Part shown: piece by piece, positions 25,814 to 36,234 of the stretch
Layout of the letters: each line of letters starts with the position of its first letter
Numbering within the stretch: the first letter of the stretch is position 1
Source of the DNA: SXRF01 sp964624555
GTDB lineage: Bacteria > Pseudomonadota > Alphaproteobacteria > Rickettsiales > SXRF01
Length of the DNA stretch: 64,000 nucleotides
Direction: 5' to 3'
Assembly (NCBI GenBank): GCA_964624555.1
Contig: CAZUXB010000006.1
Location: 1-64,000, forward strand
The notes under the pieces: model-generated
Seen by the model: the letters and a program-made list of their open reading frames with translations, nothing else
Told to the model about the DNA's origin: nothing
Database searches by the model: none
Position numbers and translations under genes: made by a program

Positions 25814-26848
25814 ATGGACAAGAATAAAGCACTGGAAACCGCCCTGAGCCAAATAGAAAAAACTTTCGGCAAAGGTTCTATCATGAAGCTTGGTGACAAC
25901 AAGATGGAAGCCATAGAAGCTACCTCTACCGGTTCATTGGGACTTGATATAGCCCTTGGTGTCGGCGGTGTACCCCGTGGCCGTATCATAGAGATATACG
26001 GGCCGGAAAGCTCTGGTAAGACCACCCTCACCCTGCATATTGTCGCCGAAGCCCAGAAGAAAGGCGGCATCTGTGCCTTTGTTGATGCCGAACACGCCCT
26101 CGATCCAGTCTATGCCAAAAAACTCGGTGTAAATATTGATGACCTGCTGATTTCGCAGCCTGACACAGGTGAGCAGGCTCTGGAGATCACTGATACTCTT
26201 GTCCGTAGCGGTGCCGTTGATGTTGTAATTGTCGATTCCGTGGCAGCGCTGGTTCCCAAAGCAGAACTTGACGGAGAGATGGGGGATTCCCATATGGGTC
26301 TACAGGCTCGCCTGATGAGTCAGGCCCTGCGCAAGTTGACCGGCTCAATTTCCCGCACCAACTGCACCGTTATTTTTATCAACCAGATCCGCATGAAAAT
26401 TGGCGTCATGTTCGGCAACCCGGAAACTACTACCGGTGGTAACGCCCTGAAATTCTACGCTTCTGTACGCCTTGACATACGCCGTGTCGGAGCTATCAAG
26501 GATAAGGAAGAGGTAATCGGCAACCAAACCCGGGTAAAAGTCGTAAAGAACAAGGTCGCCCCTCCGTTCCGGGTAGTTGATTTCGATATCATGTATGGTG
26601 AAGGAATCTCCAAAACCGGCGAACTTATCGATCTTGGTGTAAAAGCCGGCATCATTGAAAAGTCCGGCTCATGGTTTTCCTACAACAACCAACGCATCGG
26701 CCAGGGCAAGGAAAATGCAAAACAATTCCTCAAGGATAACACCAAAATTGCTGATGATATCGAAAAGAAGATCCGCGACAATTCCGGCACTATATCCAAC
26801 GCCCTTAAAGGTGAGCCAGCCGAAAATACTACCGAGGATGCAGCGTAA
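25814..26848 (+). CDS. recA: Recombinase RecA
   Basis: DNA-dependent ATPase for strand exchange and SOS coprotease. Walker A GPESSGKTTL at about residues 60-69, the INQIRMKIGVMFGNPETTTGG loop region and the C-terminal acidic tail are all intact; 344 residues is normal. GAGGAA precedes the start at a good distance. No Alphaproteobacteria-type LexA box (GTTC-N7-GTTC) is visible upstream. Its stop codon is directly followed by the ATG of mntA, so the toxin-antitoxin pair is read from the recA transcript. Confidence 0.98.
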   Translation: MDKNKALETALSQIEKTFGKGSIMKLGDNKMEAIEATSTGSLGLDIALGVGGVPRGRIIEIYGPESSGKTTLTLHIVAEAQKKGGICAFVDAEHALDPVYAKKLGVNIDDLLISQPDTGEQALEITDTLVRSGAVDVVIVDSVAALVPKAELDGEMGDSHMGLQARLMSQALRKLTGSISRTNCTVIFINQIRMKIGVMFGNPETTTGGNALKFYASVRLDIRRVGAIKDKEEVIGNQTRVKVVKNKVAPPFRVVDFDIMYGEGISKTGELIDLGVKAGIIEKSGSWFSYNNQRIGQGKENAKQFLKDNTKIADDIEKKIRDNSGTISNALKGEPAENTTEDAA

Positions 26849-27142
26849 ATGAATCTTGAAGAATTACGCAAATATAAACCGCAGATCCAGAACCTGGCGC
26901 GCGAATATAAAATTGACCCTGATTCTATTCGCGTGTTTGGTTCGGTAGCAAGAGGTGATGCTTCGGAGAATAGCGATATTGATCTATTGGTGCATACTTT
27001 ACCCGATTGTGGCTTGTTTGACCTTGGTGGAATGTATGCAGATTTAGGTGAATTACTGGGCTGCAAGGTTGATGTAGTTCCAGATGATTCGATACGACCG
27101 CGCATTGCTCCTTATATCCTTAAGGATGCTACGTTGTTATGA
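26849..27142 (+). CDS. mntA: MNT-domain antitoxin (MntA)
   Basis: 97-residue minimal nucleotidyltransferase. The motif GS-x10-DxD is complete: G31-S32 and D43/D45 (FGSVARGDASENSDIDLLV). In characterised HepT/MntA pairs, MntA adds AMP units to a tyrosine of the HEPN toxin. It begins directly at the recA stop codon and overlaps the toxin start by four bases (ATGA), so the two are translationally coupled. Confidence 0.92.
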   Translation: MNLEELRKYKPQIQNLAREYKIDPDSIRVFGSVARGDASENSDIDLLVHTLPDCGLFDLGGMYADLGELLGCKVDVVPDDSIRPRIAPYILKDATLL

Positions 27143-27486
27143 GTATACCTCAGAAATTGCGTGATCTGGAAAGATTTTACCATATCTTAGAATCTGTCGA
27201 ATTGATCGAAAAATATGCAGGGAATGGAATAAAGCCTGAAGATTCACTAACTGCCGATGCGATATATTACCGTCTGCAGATTATTGGTGAAGCCGCTAAT
27301 CACATATCAGAGGAATATAAGACTTTTTTTACTGATGTGCCGTGGAGAAAAATTATTGCCATGCGTAACTATCTGGTGCATGAGTATTTTGCAATTCATT
27401 CCGATAAAATATCTGCTGCTCTGGTTGATATTCCTCGTATTAAAACGATAATACAGAAAATTATTAGAGAAATTGAAAATGACTAA
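27139..27486 (+). CDS. hepT: HEPN-domain toxin (HepT)
   Basis: 115-residue helical HEPN protein (DUF86). It carries the RX4HXY motif at R76, H81 and Y83 (MRNYLVHEY): arginine and histidine form the RNase centre of the dimer and the tyrosine is the target of AMPylation by MntA. It is translationally coupled to mntA and its stop overlaps the alaS start region. Probably a functional toxin; here it is co-transcribed with two essential genes. Confidence 0.92.
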   Translation: MSIPQKLRDLERFYHILESVELIEKYAGNGIKPEDSLTADAIYYRLQIIGEAANHISEEYKTFFTDVPWRKIIAMRNYLVHEYFAIHSDKISAALVDIPRIKTIIQKIIREIEND

Positions 27487-30265
27487 AACTGTAAGCGATA
27501 TCCGCACCGGCTTTCTTGACTTTTTTAAACGCAATGGGCACGAGGTTCGGCCATCCGGCTCGCTCGTGCCGCACAACGACCCAACGCTTATGTTCGCCAA
27601 TGCGGGCATGAACCAGTTCAAAAATGTATTCACTGGCGCGGAAAAGCTTCCTTTCGTGCGTGCAGCTACTTCACAGAAATGTGTGCGCGCCGGCGGTAAG
27701 CATAACGACCTTGATAATGTCGGCTACACAGCCCGCCACCACACTTTTTTTGAGATGCTGGGCAATTTTTCCTTCGGCGACTATTTCAAGGACGGTGCGA
27801 TAGAGTTTGCCTGGAACCTGCTCACCAAGGATTACGGACTGGATAAGAACAAACTCTACGTCACCGTGTATCACACTGACGATGAAGCCTTCGGCATCTG
27901 GAAAAAAGTCACCGGTTTTCCTGATAGCAAAATCATCCGCATCGACACTAACGACAACTTCTGGTCGATGGGCGATACCGGCCCCTGCGGCCCCTGCTCC
28001 GAGATTTTCTATGACCACGGCAACAAGATTCCCGGCGGCCTGCCCGGCACACCGGATGCCGACGGCGACCGTTTCATCGAGATCTGGAACCTCGTATTCA
28101 TGCAATATGAGCAACTGGCGAGCGGCGAACGCATAAATCTTCCAAAACCCTCCATCGATACCGGCATGGGGCTGGAGCGTATCAGCGCGGTACTGCAAGG
28201 CGTGCATGACAATTACGATATCGATTTGTTCAAAACCCTTATCAATTCCTCCAAAAGTTTTTCCGGTAATAAGGAACATGAAACCTCGCACCGCGTAATC
28301 GCTGACCATCTGCGCTCCAGCTGTTTCCTTATGGCTGATGGTGTTCTGCCCTCCAACGAAGGCCGCGGTTATGTACTGCGCCGTATCATGCGCCGCGCCA
28401 TGCGCCACGCCCACCTGCTCGGTTGTAAAGACCCGCTGATGTATAAGCTGGTGCCGTCACTCATTGGTGAGATGGGTGCGCAATATCCTGAGCTGAATCG
28501 CGCAGAAGCGCTGATAACTGAAAACCTGCGCGCGGAAGAAGAGCGTTTTAAAGAGACACTGGCGCGCGGCCTGAAGCTTCTCGAAGATGAAGTAGAAAAA
28601 ATACTCCCCCTCCCTAACCCTCCACCGCAAGCGGGAGAGGGAACAAAAAACTCCCTCTCCACGTCAGTGGGGAGGGCTGGGGAGGGGAAAATTCTTTCCG
28701 GAGAAATTGCATTCAAATTGTACGACACTTACGGTTTCCCACTCGACTTGACACAGGATATATTACGTGCCAGCGGCCTTGAGGTGGACACCGATGGTTT
28801 TGAAAAAGCCATGGAAGGCCAGCGCGAAATGGCTCGCGCCGCCCATAAAGGCTCCGGCGATGTCGCTACCGGAAAAATCTGGTTCGAGTTAAAAGAAAAA
28901 CTCGGCGCGGGTAAATTCCTCGGCTACGAACAGGAAGCAGCCGAAGGCAAGGTGCTCGCTATCGTCAAAGACGGCGCGGAAGTAGCTTCTGCTAATGCAG
29001 GTGATAAGGTTTACATAATTTTGGATCAGACGCCTTTTTATGGGGAATCCGGCGGTCAGGTTGGTGACATCGGCGAATTCTCTGGCGTTGCTACTGTAAC
29101 CAACACCAGCAAACCGCTGGAAGATTTCATCGTCCATGAAGCAGCGCTGCAAAAAGCGCTTAAAGTTGGCGACACAGTAAGTGCAAAAATCAATGTGGCA
29201 AACCGTGATGCCATACGCCTCAACCACTCCGCCACCCACCTGCTGCACAAGGCTCTGCGTGATGTTCTGGGTGAGCACGTGACCCAGAAAGGTTCACTGG
29301 TAAATGCCGAGCATCTGCGTTTTGACATCAGCAACAACAAAGCCGTATCGCGCGAAGAGATCGCCGAAGTGGAAAAGCGCGTGAACGAAGTCATCGCCCG
29401 TGGCGGCGCGGTGGAGTGCAAGGAAATGTCGCCGGATGACGCTATAAAAGCTGGCGCTATGGCGCTGTTCGGTGAAAAATATGGCGACAAGGTTCGCGTG
29501 CTCGGCATCGGCAAAACCGCCGCCGGTGGCAACTATTCAGTTGAGCTTTGTGGCGGCACCCATGCACGTAATGTAGCCGATATCGGCCTGCTCAAAGTAA
29601 CCTCGGAAGGCTCGGTGGCCGCCGGTATCCGCCGCTTGGAAGCGGTAACCGGTTCCAATGTGGTCACCTATATGAACGCGGAACTGGCCAAGCTGTATGA
29701 GCAGGTTTCCAAGCTGGAACAGGATGGCGCGAAGATCGCCGCCGAGCTTAAAACTGCTGCTGCCAAGCCAAGTGAAAAACCGCAGAATATTGTCTCCATC
29801 AAAGATGCCAGCACTATCTACAACAAGGAAACTGCGCGTCTCGATGCAGCTATTACCGATTTGCAAGAACAGAACAAAAAACTGAACAGGCAACTCGCCG
29901 AAGCGAAAAAACAAGCGGCGCTGGGTGATTCCGCTGCAACTGTCGAAAAAGTTGGTTCGTATGATTTCATCGCCAAGAATTTTGACGGGCTGGATCCCAA
30001 AGAACTGCGAGGTGTTGCCGAAGGTTACATGAAACAGGCGCAAATTGTGGTAGTGTCCACAGTAGTTGAGGGCAAGGTTTCGCTGGTTGTTTCTGTTGAA
30101 AAAACTCTCTCAGCCAAAATCAGTGCCGTAACACTTACGCAGGCAGCCGTTGCCGAACTCGGTGGCAAAGGCGGTGGCGGCAAGCCGGAAATGGCGCAAG
30201 GCGGCGGAACCGATGCAAGCCGGATTCAGCAGGCGATTGAGAAGATTAAGTCAATGATAGGATAA
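27479..30265 (+). CDS. alaS: Alanine--tRNA ligase with in-frame repeat insertion
   Basis: 928 residues from the ATG at 27479, overlapping hepT by 8 bases. Class II catalytic core (residues 1-250; FEMLGNFSFGDY, SMGDTGPCGPCSEIF), editing domain with HxxxH (NHSATHLLHKAL) and CGGTHARNV, and a C-terminal coiled coil and C-Ala domain. After residue 375 or so, between the helical tRNA-binding part and the conserved FKLYDTYGFPLDLT segment, about 28 residues rich in Pro, Gly and Ser come from repeat A1 (28604-28687). The frame is intact through the insertion. The normal length of the family without it is about 880-900. Confidence 0.96.
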   Translation: MTKTVSDIRTGFLDFFKRNGHEVRPSGSLVPHNDPTLMFANAGMNQFKNVFTGAEKLPFVRAATSQKCVRAGGKHNDLDNVGYTARHHTFFEMLGNFSFGDYFKDGAIEFAWNLLTKDYGLDKNKLYVTVYHTDDEAFGIWKKVTGFPDSKIIRIDTNDNFWSMGDTGPCGPCSEIFYDHGNKIPGGLPGTPDADGDRFIEIWNLVFMQYEQLASGERINLPKPSIDTGMGLERISAVLQGVHDNYDIDLFKTLINSSKSFSGNKEHETSHRVIADHLRSSCFLMADGVLPSNEGRGYVLRRIMRRAMRHAHLLGCKDPLMYKLVPSLIGEMGAQYPELNRAEALITENLRAEEERFKETLARGLKLLEDEVEKILPLPNPPPQAGEGTKNSLSTSVGRAGEGKILSGEIAFKLYDTYGFPLDLTQDILRASGLEVDTDGFEKAMEGQREMARAAHKGSGDVATGKIWFELKEKLGAGKFLGYEQEAAEGKVLAIVKDGAEVASANAGDKVYIILDQTPFYGESGGQVGDIGEFSGVATVTNTSKPLEDFIVHEAALQKALKVGDTVSAKINVANRDAIRLNHSATHLLHKALRDVLGEHVTQKGSLVNAEHLRFDISNNKAVSREEIAEVEKRVNEVIARGGAVECKEMSPDDAIKAGAMALFGEKYGDKVRVLGIGKTAAGGNYSVELCGGTHARNVADIGLLKVTSEGSVAAGIRRLEAVTGSNVVTYMNAELAKLYEQVSKLEQDGAKIAAELKTAAAKPSEKPQNIVSIKDASTIYNKETARLDAAITDLQEQNKKLNRQLAEAKKQAALGDSAATVEKVGSYDFIAKNFDGLDPKELRGVAEGYMKQAQIVVVSTVVEGKVSLVVSVEKTLSAKISAVTLTQAAVAELGGKGGGGKPEMAQGGGTDASRIQQAIEKIKSMIG
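28604..28687. repeat. Palindromic repeat A1 inside alaS
   Basis: GC-rich self-complementary stretch of about 84 bases (CTCCCCCTCCCTAACCC at the left end, GGGAGGGCTGGGGAGGGG at the right), with an inner AGCGGGAGAGGGAACAA. It is read through in frame as Pro/Gly/Ser-rich residues. Its best match in the window is A2 at 42268-42345, which is intergenic. Length is a multiple of three. Confidence 0.88.
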
Positions 30266-30271
30266 AAATAT

Positions 30272-30339
30272 TGTCATGCCAGCGCAGGCTGGCATCCAGC
30301 CAATCGTTAAACTGGATACCGGCCTTCGCCGGTATGACA
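30272..30339. repeat. Palindromic repeat C1 (alaS-thiC)
   Basis: 68-base element with TGTCAT/ATGACA ends, inner pairs GCCAGCGCAGGCTGGC and ACCGGCCTTCGCCGGT, seven bases after the alaS stop. The same 68-base form is inside pabB (41355-41422). It fills most of the alaS-thiC gap, so no TPP riboswitch fits there. Confidence 0.88.
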
Positions 30340-30356
30340 GGTAAAAGGAGAAGAAC

Positions 30357-32303
<1,947 letters not shown>

Positions 32304-32304
32304 T

Positions 32305-32586
32305 ATGGCCTGGGAATTCGAGTGGGATGATAAAAAAGATATAGAAAACCAGCGAAAACATAATCTTAGTTTTAACTCTGCTATTGCTGCGTTTTCCGAT
32401 AAATTGAATATCATAACTAAAGACGAGGTGCATAGTATTGAAGAACAACGTTATCTATGTTATGGTAAGGTGAATGAAGAGGTTGCTACTGTACGCTTTA
32501 CATACCGCAATGGGAAAATTCGTATAATTGGCGCAGCTTACTGGAGAAAAGGAAAAAAGATTTATGTCCGAAAAAATAATTTATGA
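32305..32586 (+). CDS. brnT: BrnT-family toxin
   Basis: 93 residues with the BrnT opening EFEWDDKKDIENQRKHNLSF and the later blocks EERYLCYG-like (EEQRYLCYGKV) and IRIIGAAYWRKGKK, an RelE-like ribonuclease fold. The ATG at 32305 follows the thiC stop by one base, and the gene overlaps brnA by 23 bases. It lies between two copies of the thiC tail, a sign of cassette insertion. Confidence 0.88.
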   Translation: MAWEFEWDDKKDIENQRKHNLSFNSAIAAFSDKLNIITKDEVHSIEEQRYLCYGKVNEEVATVRFTYRNGKIRIIGAAYWRKGKKIYVRKNNL

Positions 32587-32836
32587 AGATGACCCGTGGG
32601 ATGATTTGAAAGGTAAGGACGTGGAAAATTTTAAACAAGTCCATAACTTGCTGCCTCCGGTAGAAGAACTTAAAAGAGCCAAGGTAGTGGTTGATGGCAA
32701 TGAGATCATCGTGCTGCGCCTTTCCCCCAACGATATAGAATCCCTCCATAATATCGCTAAAAAAGATGGCATTTCTTCAACCGATTTGGCAACCTCTGTA
32801 TTGCATAAATTTATTAGTGATTCTGCTAATCAGTAG
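32564..32836 (+). CDS. brnA: BrnA-like antitoxin
   Basis: 90 residues from the ATG at 32564. The N-terminal half is acidic (EDDPWDD) and probably disordered; the C-terminal half, from KVVVDGNEIIVLRLS, looks like a ribbon-helix-helix DNA-binding domain followed by a helix. This order matches partners of BrnT that bind and repress their own promoter. No separate promoter is seen, so it may depend on thiC transcription. Confidence 0.75.
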   Translation: MSEKIIYEDDPWDDLKGKDVENFKQVHNLLPPVEELKRAKVVVDGNEIIVLRLSPNDIESLHNIAKKDGISSTDLATSVLHKFISDSANQ

Positions 32837-32847
32837 CTGTTGCAGTT

Positions 32848-32903
32848 AAATGGCCGAAAAATTCAAAGAATCGGGCGGGGAGCTATATCAGAAGGTTGGG
32901 TGA
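32848..32903 (+). repeat. thiC tail, copy 2 (vestigial)
   Basis: 56 bases homologous to the thiC 3' end, exactly 600 bases downstream, in frame up to its own TGA but without a gene in front. It marks the right border of the brnT-brnA cassette. The left border is the end of intact thiC. Confidence 0.9.
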
Positions 32904-32920
32904 TTCAGTATGAGTTAAAT

Positions 32921-33244
32921 ATGCTTGATATATACATGGTACAAAATGGCGATGAGATTGGTCGAAGCAAGCTTAAGCCCAACCTATCTTTAGATTCAAG
33001 CGTACACCAGCCTCTTTATCCTTACTTTATGCAAGCCAGCTTAAATTCTGCTAATACAGGTTTTATGGATCTATATGCTGATACTGAGATGGAGGGTGTT
33101 CAATTAGAACGCTTGAAAAAAGAATTAAATAAAGCATTGTCAGAATTAAAAGATATGGAAATTCAAATTTTTCTTAAAAAATTTATACAATTAATTTCTG
33201 AAGCTCTAGAGAAAAACTTAATGTTAATTGCAATTGGTGACTAA
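32921..33244 (+). CDS. Hypothetical protein
   Basis: 107 residues from the ATG at 32921, AT-rich, family not recognised. The first half (MLDIYMVQNGDEIGRSKLKPNLSLDSS) looks beta-structured; the second half is a charged helix (VQLERLKKELNKALSELK) followed by a hydrophobic helix. It sits between the vestigial thiC tail and the flavoprotein gene, ending where the latter begins, so it may have come in with the cassette. Reality of the gene is likely but not certain. Confidence 0.55.
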   Translation: MLDIYMVQNGDEIGRSKLKPNLSLDSSVHQPLYPYFMQASLNSANTGFMDLYADTEMEGVQLERLKKELNKALSELKDMEIQIFLKKFIQLISEALEKNLMLIAIGD

Positions 33245-34306
33245 ATGACCACCCACTCAGACGTAATCATAGCCGGTGGGGGTTTTGCGGGGCTGGAGTG
33301 CGCGCGGGCTCTGGCCGCGGCGGGCATAAAAGTCACCTTACTGGAGCGCAAAAAAGCCGCCGGGCAAGGCATGCATACGACCGGTATCATCGTTGGTGAA
33401 TGTGCCGAGGAGTTTTCCATTCCTGATAGGGTTACGCGTAAAGTCACCGATGTCCGCCTCTTCGCCCCGAATCTTAAATATATCGATCTCCACGCACCGG
33501 ATTATTTCTTCCTCACTACAGATACGCCAGCGCTAATGAAGCATCTCTCCGACGAAGCCGAGAAAGCCGGTGCGACGATTCTTTATAATACGCCCTATGA
33601 AAACGCGGTTGAGGAAAACGGTAGTATTTCTGTGAATAATGGAACCTTCACCTGCAAGTTTTTGATCGGTGCCGATGGCCCGCGCTCGAAAGTGGCCGAT
33701 AGCTTCAACCTTGGGCAAAATACTGAGTTTCTGCTCGGTGCCGAGGCGGAATATGAGGGCCTGAACCTGCCGCAGAACAGTTTTTATTGTTTCCTTGATC
33801 AGGTGCAGGCCTATGGTTACCTTGGTTGGGTGATACCGAGCGTGGGCGTGACGCAGGTGGGGGTTGCAACAAGGATGCCGCAGAAGCCGGATATCGAGGC
33901 TTTTGCTGATAGAATGAAAGGCGTTGTCGATTTTTCCGGAGCAAAAATAGTGGCCAGGCGCGGTGGGCTTATACCGGTCGGTGGGCTGGTGTCACCCTTC
34001 GCGCACGGTAATGTTATACTGCTTGGTGATTCGGCAGGGATTGTGTCACCACTTACCGCCGGCGGCATCCACACCGCGCTGCATTATGGAAAGGTTCTGG
34101 GAGAAACTATTGCAACAAACTTGTTACAAGGCGGTGAACATCCAGCCAACGTAATGGCGAAAATTTACCCGCGTTTTTATCTCAAACAGGGGTTACGAAA
34201 AATCTACGAACATCTCACCCCGAACTGGTTGCTCAATATTGCACTTACCAACCCTGTTTTTAAATACGCAGCAAGCAACGTATTTTTCAAAAGAAAAAGA
34301 TTATAA
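33245..34306 (+). CDS. FAD-dependent oxidoreductase, geranylgeranyl reductase family
   Basis: 353 residues. Rossmann FAD motif IAGGGFAGLECARAL at 9-23, the ADGPRSKVA block near 143, and GDSAGIVSPLTAGGI near 266, typical of the geranylgeranyl reductase/PHBH group. Such enzymes reduce prenyl chains or hydroxylate aromatic substrates. The substrate here is unknown. Starts directly at the stop of the 107-residue gene. No pyridine-nucleotide domain is seen. Confidence 0.85.
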   Translation: MTTHSDVIIAGGGFAGLECARALAAAGIKVTLLERKKAAGQGMHTTGIIVGECAEEFSIPDRVTRKVTDVRLFAPNLKYIDLHAPDYFFLTTDTPALMKHLSDEAEKAGATILYNTPYENAVEENGSISVNNGTFTCKFLIGADGPRSKVADSFNLGQNTEFLLGAEAEYEGLNLPQNSFYCFLDQVQAYGYLGWVIPSVGVTQVGVATRMPQKPDIEAFADRMKGVVDFSGAKIVARRGGLIPVGGLVSPFAHGNVILLGDSAGIVSPLTAGGIHTALHYGKVLGETIATNLLQGGEHPANVMAKIYPRFYLKQGLRKIYEHLTPNWLLNIALTNPVFKYAASNVFFKRKRL

Positions 34307-34501
34307 TTTTCTACGGTTAAAAATAAGTGAAGAATTTTGAAAATTTTTGTAGCTTCATACGTTATTTTATTATACGTTTTTTAAATAACGCACTGGCTGA
34401 AATTTTAGTTGGATTTTTGTTGGTGCTTTGTGTTCCCAGCGTGCAGCAAAAAAAACGTAATAATAATAAACGTATAACTATAATATTCAGGAGAGAGAAC
34501 T

Positions 34502-35233
34502 ATGTTCCGTCGCAAAGAAGAAGGGCTTTTTGATACCGATATGGACCAGAATGAGAACCAAACCCAGGATACACAGGATGATAAAACCGCCAGCCAGTCA
34601 TCTTCAATGAACTTTAGCGCGAGTACTACGCACAGCTCATCTGCTTCCACCCAATCCCAGCAAACCGCGCAGCCTGTTCCTCGCCCGAACCCTGTGCCGC
34701 CGACTGCGAATTCTTTCCGCCCTGCTGCATCCCCCTCTCCTTCTTCTGCAGCTGCGGATATGAATCGTGGCCGTGCCACTGAAGCAAAGCAACCATCAAC
34801 AAGCGTTACTGCCAGCTTCTCTTCCCCACTGCCATCTGCAAGTGAGAAAATGAAGAATGGTAAGCGTGTCCTTACAGTTGGCAACGATATACTGCTTAAA
34901 GGCGAGATAGCTACTTGCGACCGGTTGGTCATTGAAGGAAAGGTCGATGCCACGCTTAATGATGTCCACACAGTTGAAATTGCTGAATGTGGTTCTTTTA
35001 AGGGGTCTGCGCAAATTGAAGATGCTGAGATAAGCGGCCTCTTTGAGGGTGACCTGATTGTGCGTGGTCGTTTGATCATTTACGCTACAGGTAAGGTACG
35101 CGGCAAAATCTCTTATGGAGAAATTGAGATTGAGCGCGGCGGTGAACTTACCGGTGAAATTAAAATTGCCGGTGCTTCTGCCGTAGGTTCTCGTCCGGTT
35201 GTACGAAATAGTATGACNNNNNNNNNNTACTAA
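34502..35233 (+). CDS. Bactofilin (C terminus uncertain, assembly gap)
   Basis: N-terminal Ser/Pro/Gln-rich disordered part (residues 1-115), then the bactofilin beta-helix with short repeated strands (VGNDILLKGEIATCDRLVIEGKV, RLIIYATGKVRGKI, GELTGEIKIAG). Bactofilins polymerise without nucleotide and organise cell wall enzymes. AGGAGAG lies before the ATG. The 10 N at 35218-35227 break the frame; as written it stops at 35231-35233, but another frame is open from the gap to a TAA at 35292-35294 (TNYKIASFLSSSMTKDD), directly before a terminator, and is the more likely true end. Confidence 0.88.
   Translation: MFRRKEEGLFDTDMDQNENQTQDTQDDKTASQSSSMNFSASTTHSSSASTQSQQTAQPVPRPNPVPPTANSFRPAASPSPSSAAADMNRGRATEAKQPSTSVTASFSSPLPSASEKMKNGKRVLTVGNDILLKGEIATCDRLVIEGKVDATLNDVHTVEIAECGSFKGSAQIEDAEISGLFEGDLIVRGRLIIYATGKVRGKISYGEIEIERGGELTGEIKIAGASAVGSRPVVRNSMXXXXY
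35218..35227. other. Assembly gap (10 N)
   Basis: Ten ambiguous bases inside the 3' part of the bactofilin gene. The length is conventional, so the true distance and even the adjacency of left and right parts of the window are unproven by sequence alone. Confidence 0.99.
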
Positions 35234-35311
35234 TTACAAAATAGCCAGCTTTTTATCTAGTTCTATGACCAAAGACGATAAAGTTGCAGCTTAACGTACA
35301 GATTGTTTATT

Positions 35312-35356
35312 AAAAAAATCCTGTGAACTGGCTCTACCATTTCACAGGATTTTTTT
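35312..35356 (+). terminator. Rho-independent terminator after bactofilin
   Basis: AAAAAAATCCTGTGAA pairs with TTCACAGGATTTTTTT across a 13-base loop. It ends five bases before the tRNA-Leu gene, so it closes the upstream unit; the symmetrical A and T runs could allow use on both strands. Confidence 0.92.
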
Positions 35357-35360
35357 GCAG

Positions 35361-35447
35361 GCCCAGATGGCGGAATTGGTAGACGCACTAGCTTCAGGTG
35401 CTAGCGTTCGCAAGAACATGGGAGTTCGAGTCTCCCTCTGGGCACCA
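35361..35447 (+). tRNA. tRNA-Leu (anticodon CAG)
   Basis: 87 bases with acceptor stem GCCCAGA/TCTGGGC, discriminator A and encoded CCA. The anticodon arm CTAGC-TTCAGGT-GCTAG gives CAG, which reads CUG. The long variable arm (GTTCGCAAGAAC) is typical of class II tRNA-Leu, and the T arm GGGAGTTCGAGTCTCCC is intact. Confidence 0.97.
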
Positions 35448-35481
35448 GTAAACAGCTATATAAATATTAGTTGGTAATAAC

Positions 35482-36231
35482 ATGAATTTATTATTTATTT
35501 TTCAACTTATATTGTCCTTGGTACTTATAATATCACCTGCACCATCTATCGCTACAGATGAGGCTACCCCAGCCTGGAGCTACGATAACGATTATAACGG
35601 ACAGGAAGACTGGGGAGCTCTTAAAGGATATGAAATATGCCGCAATGGCTTCGCACAATCCCCGGTAAATATTGCCTCTACAAAAATATCAGAACTTCCA
35701 GCCCTTAATTTTAAATACAAGCGTGGAAACAGTCTGCTAAATATAACAGAAAATTCTTTCATTGCAGAAATTTATGGTGGTGGAACATTAATTGATGGAC
35801 ATAAGTCCTATACCCTTAAAACTATAGAATTTCACTCTCCAAGCTCTCACCACATAAGGGAAAATGTTTATCCTTTAGAAATTCATCTAGTCCATAAAGA
35901 TAATAATGGAAATATTCTAATAGTTGCCGTATTCGCCAAAGTTGAAGGCGAAAATTCTGCTATTACAACATTACTGGAACAGGCCAATAGCAAAAAAATA
36001 GAAAAATTTAAATTTGATAGCAAAGCATTAGTACCTTCTGCACAAGGATATTATTCATATACCGGCTCATTGCCATACCCACCGTGCAGAGAAGGTGTAG
36101 AATGGAAAATAATGAAAGAACCAATAAATATTTCACAGAAACAGTTTTCTGAGATCGTAAAATATATTGGCCGCAACAGCCGCCTTCCACAGCCATTATA
36201 TATGCGGGAAGTATTTGAGACAAAGCAATAA
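35482..36231 (+). CDS. Alpha-carbonic-anhydrase-like protein, probably inactive
   Basis: 249 residues with a signal peptide (cut near IAT25) and the alpha-CA fold: C53 and C202 for the conserved disulfide, QSPVNI, and the YPLEIHLVH and EGVEWKIMKEPI blocks. Key residues are changed. Of the three zinc histidines, the first (H94 in human CA II) is E116, while H118 and H135 remain. The glutamate of the usual SEH motif is S122. The catalytic threonine (T199 in CA II) lies at Y199. It therefore resembles the CA-related proteins that no longer hydrate CO2. A periplasmic binding role is possible. Confidence 0.85.
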   Translation: MNLLFIFQLILSLVLIISPAPSIATDEATPAWSYDNDYNGQEDWGALKGYEICRNGFAQSPVNIASTKISELPALNFKYKRGNSLLNITENSFIAEIYGGGTLIDGHKSYTLKTIEFHSPSSHHIRENVYPLEIHLVHKDNNGNILIVAVFAKVEGENSAITTLLEQANSKKIEKFKFDSKALVPSAQGYYSYTGSLPYPPCREGVEWKIMKEPINISQKQFSEIVKYIGRNSRLPQPLYMREVFETKQ

Positions 36232-36234
36232 CTT

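Noticed and set aside
27671..28414. Long open frame antisense to alaS
   Set aside because: Shadow of the codon bias of alaS; the protein has no family features.
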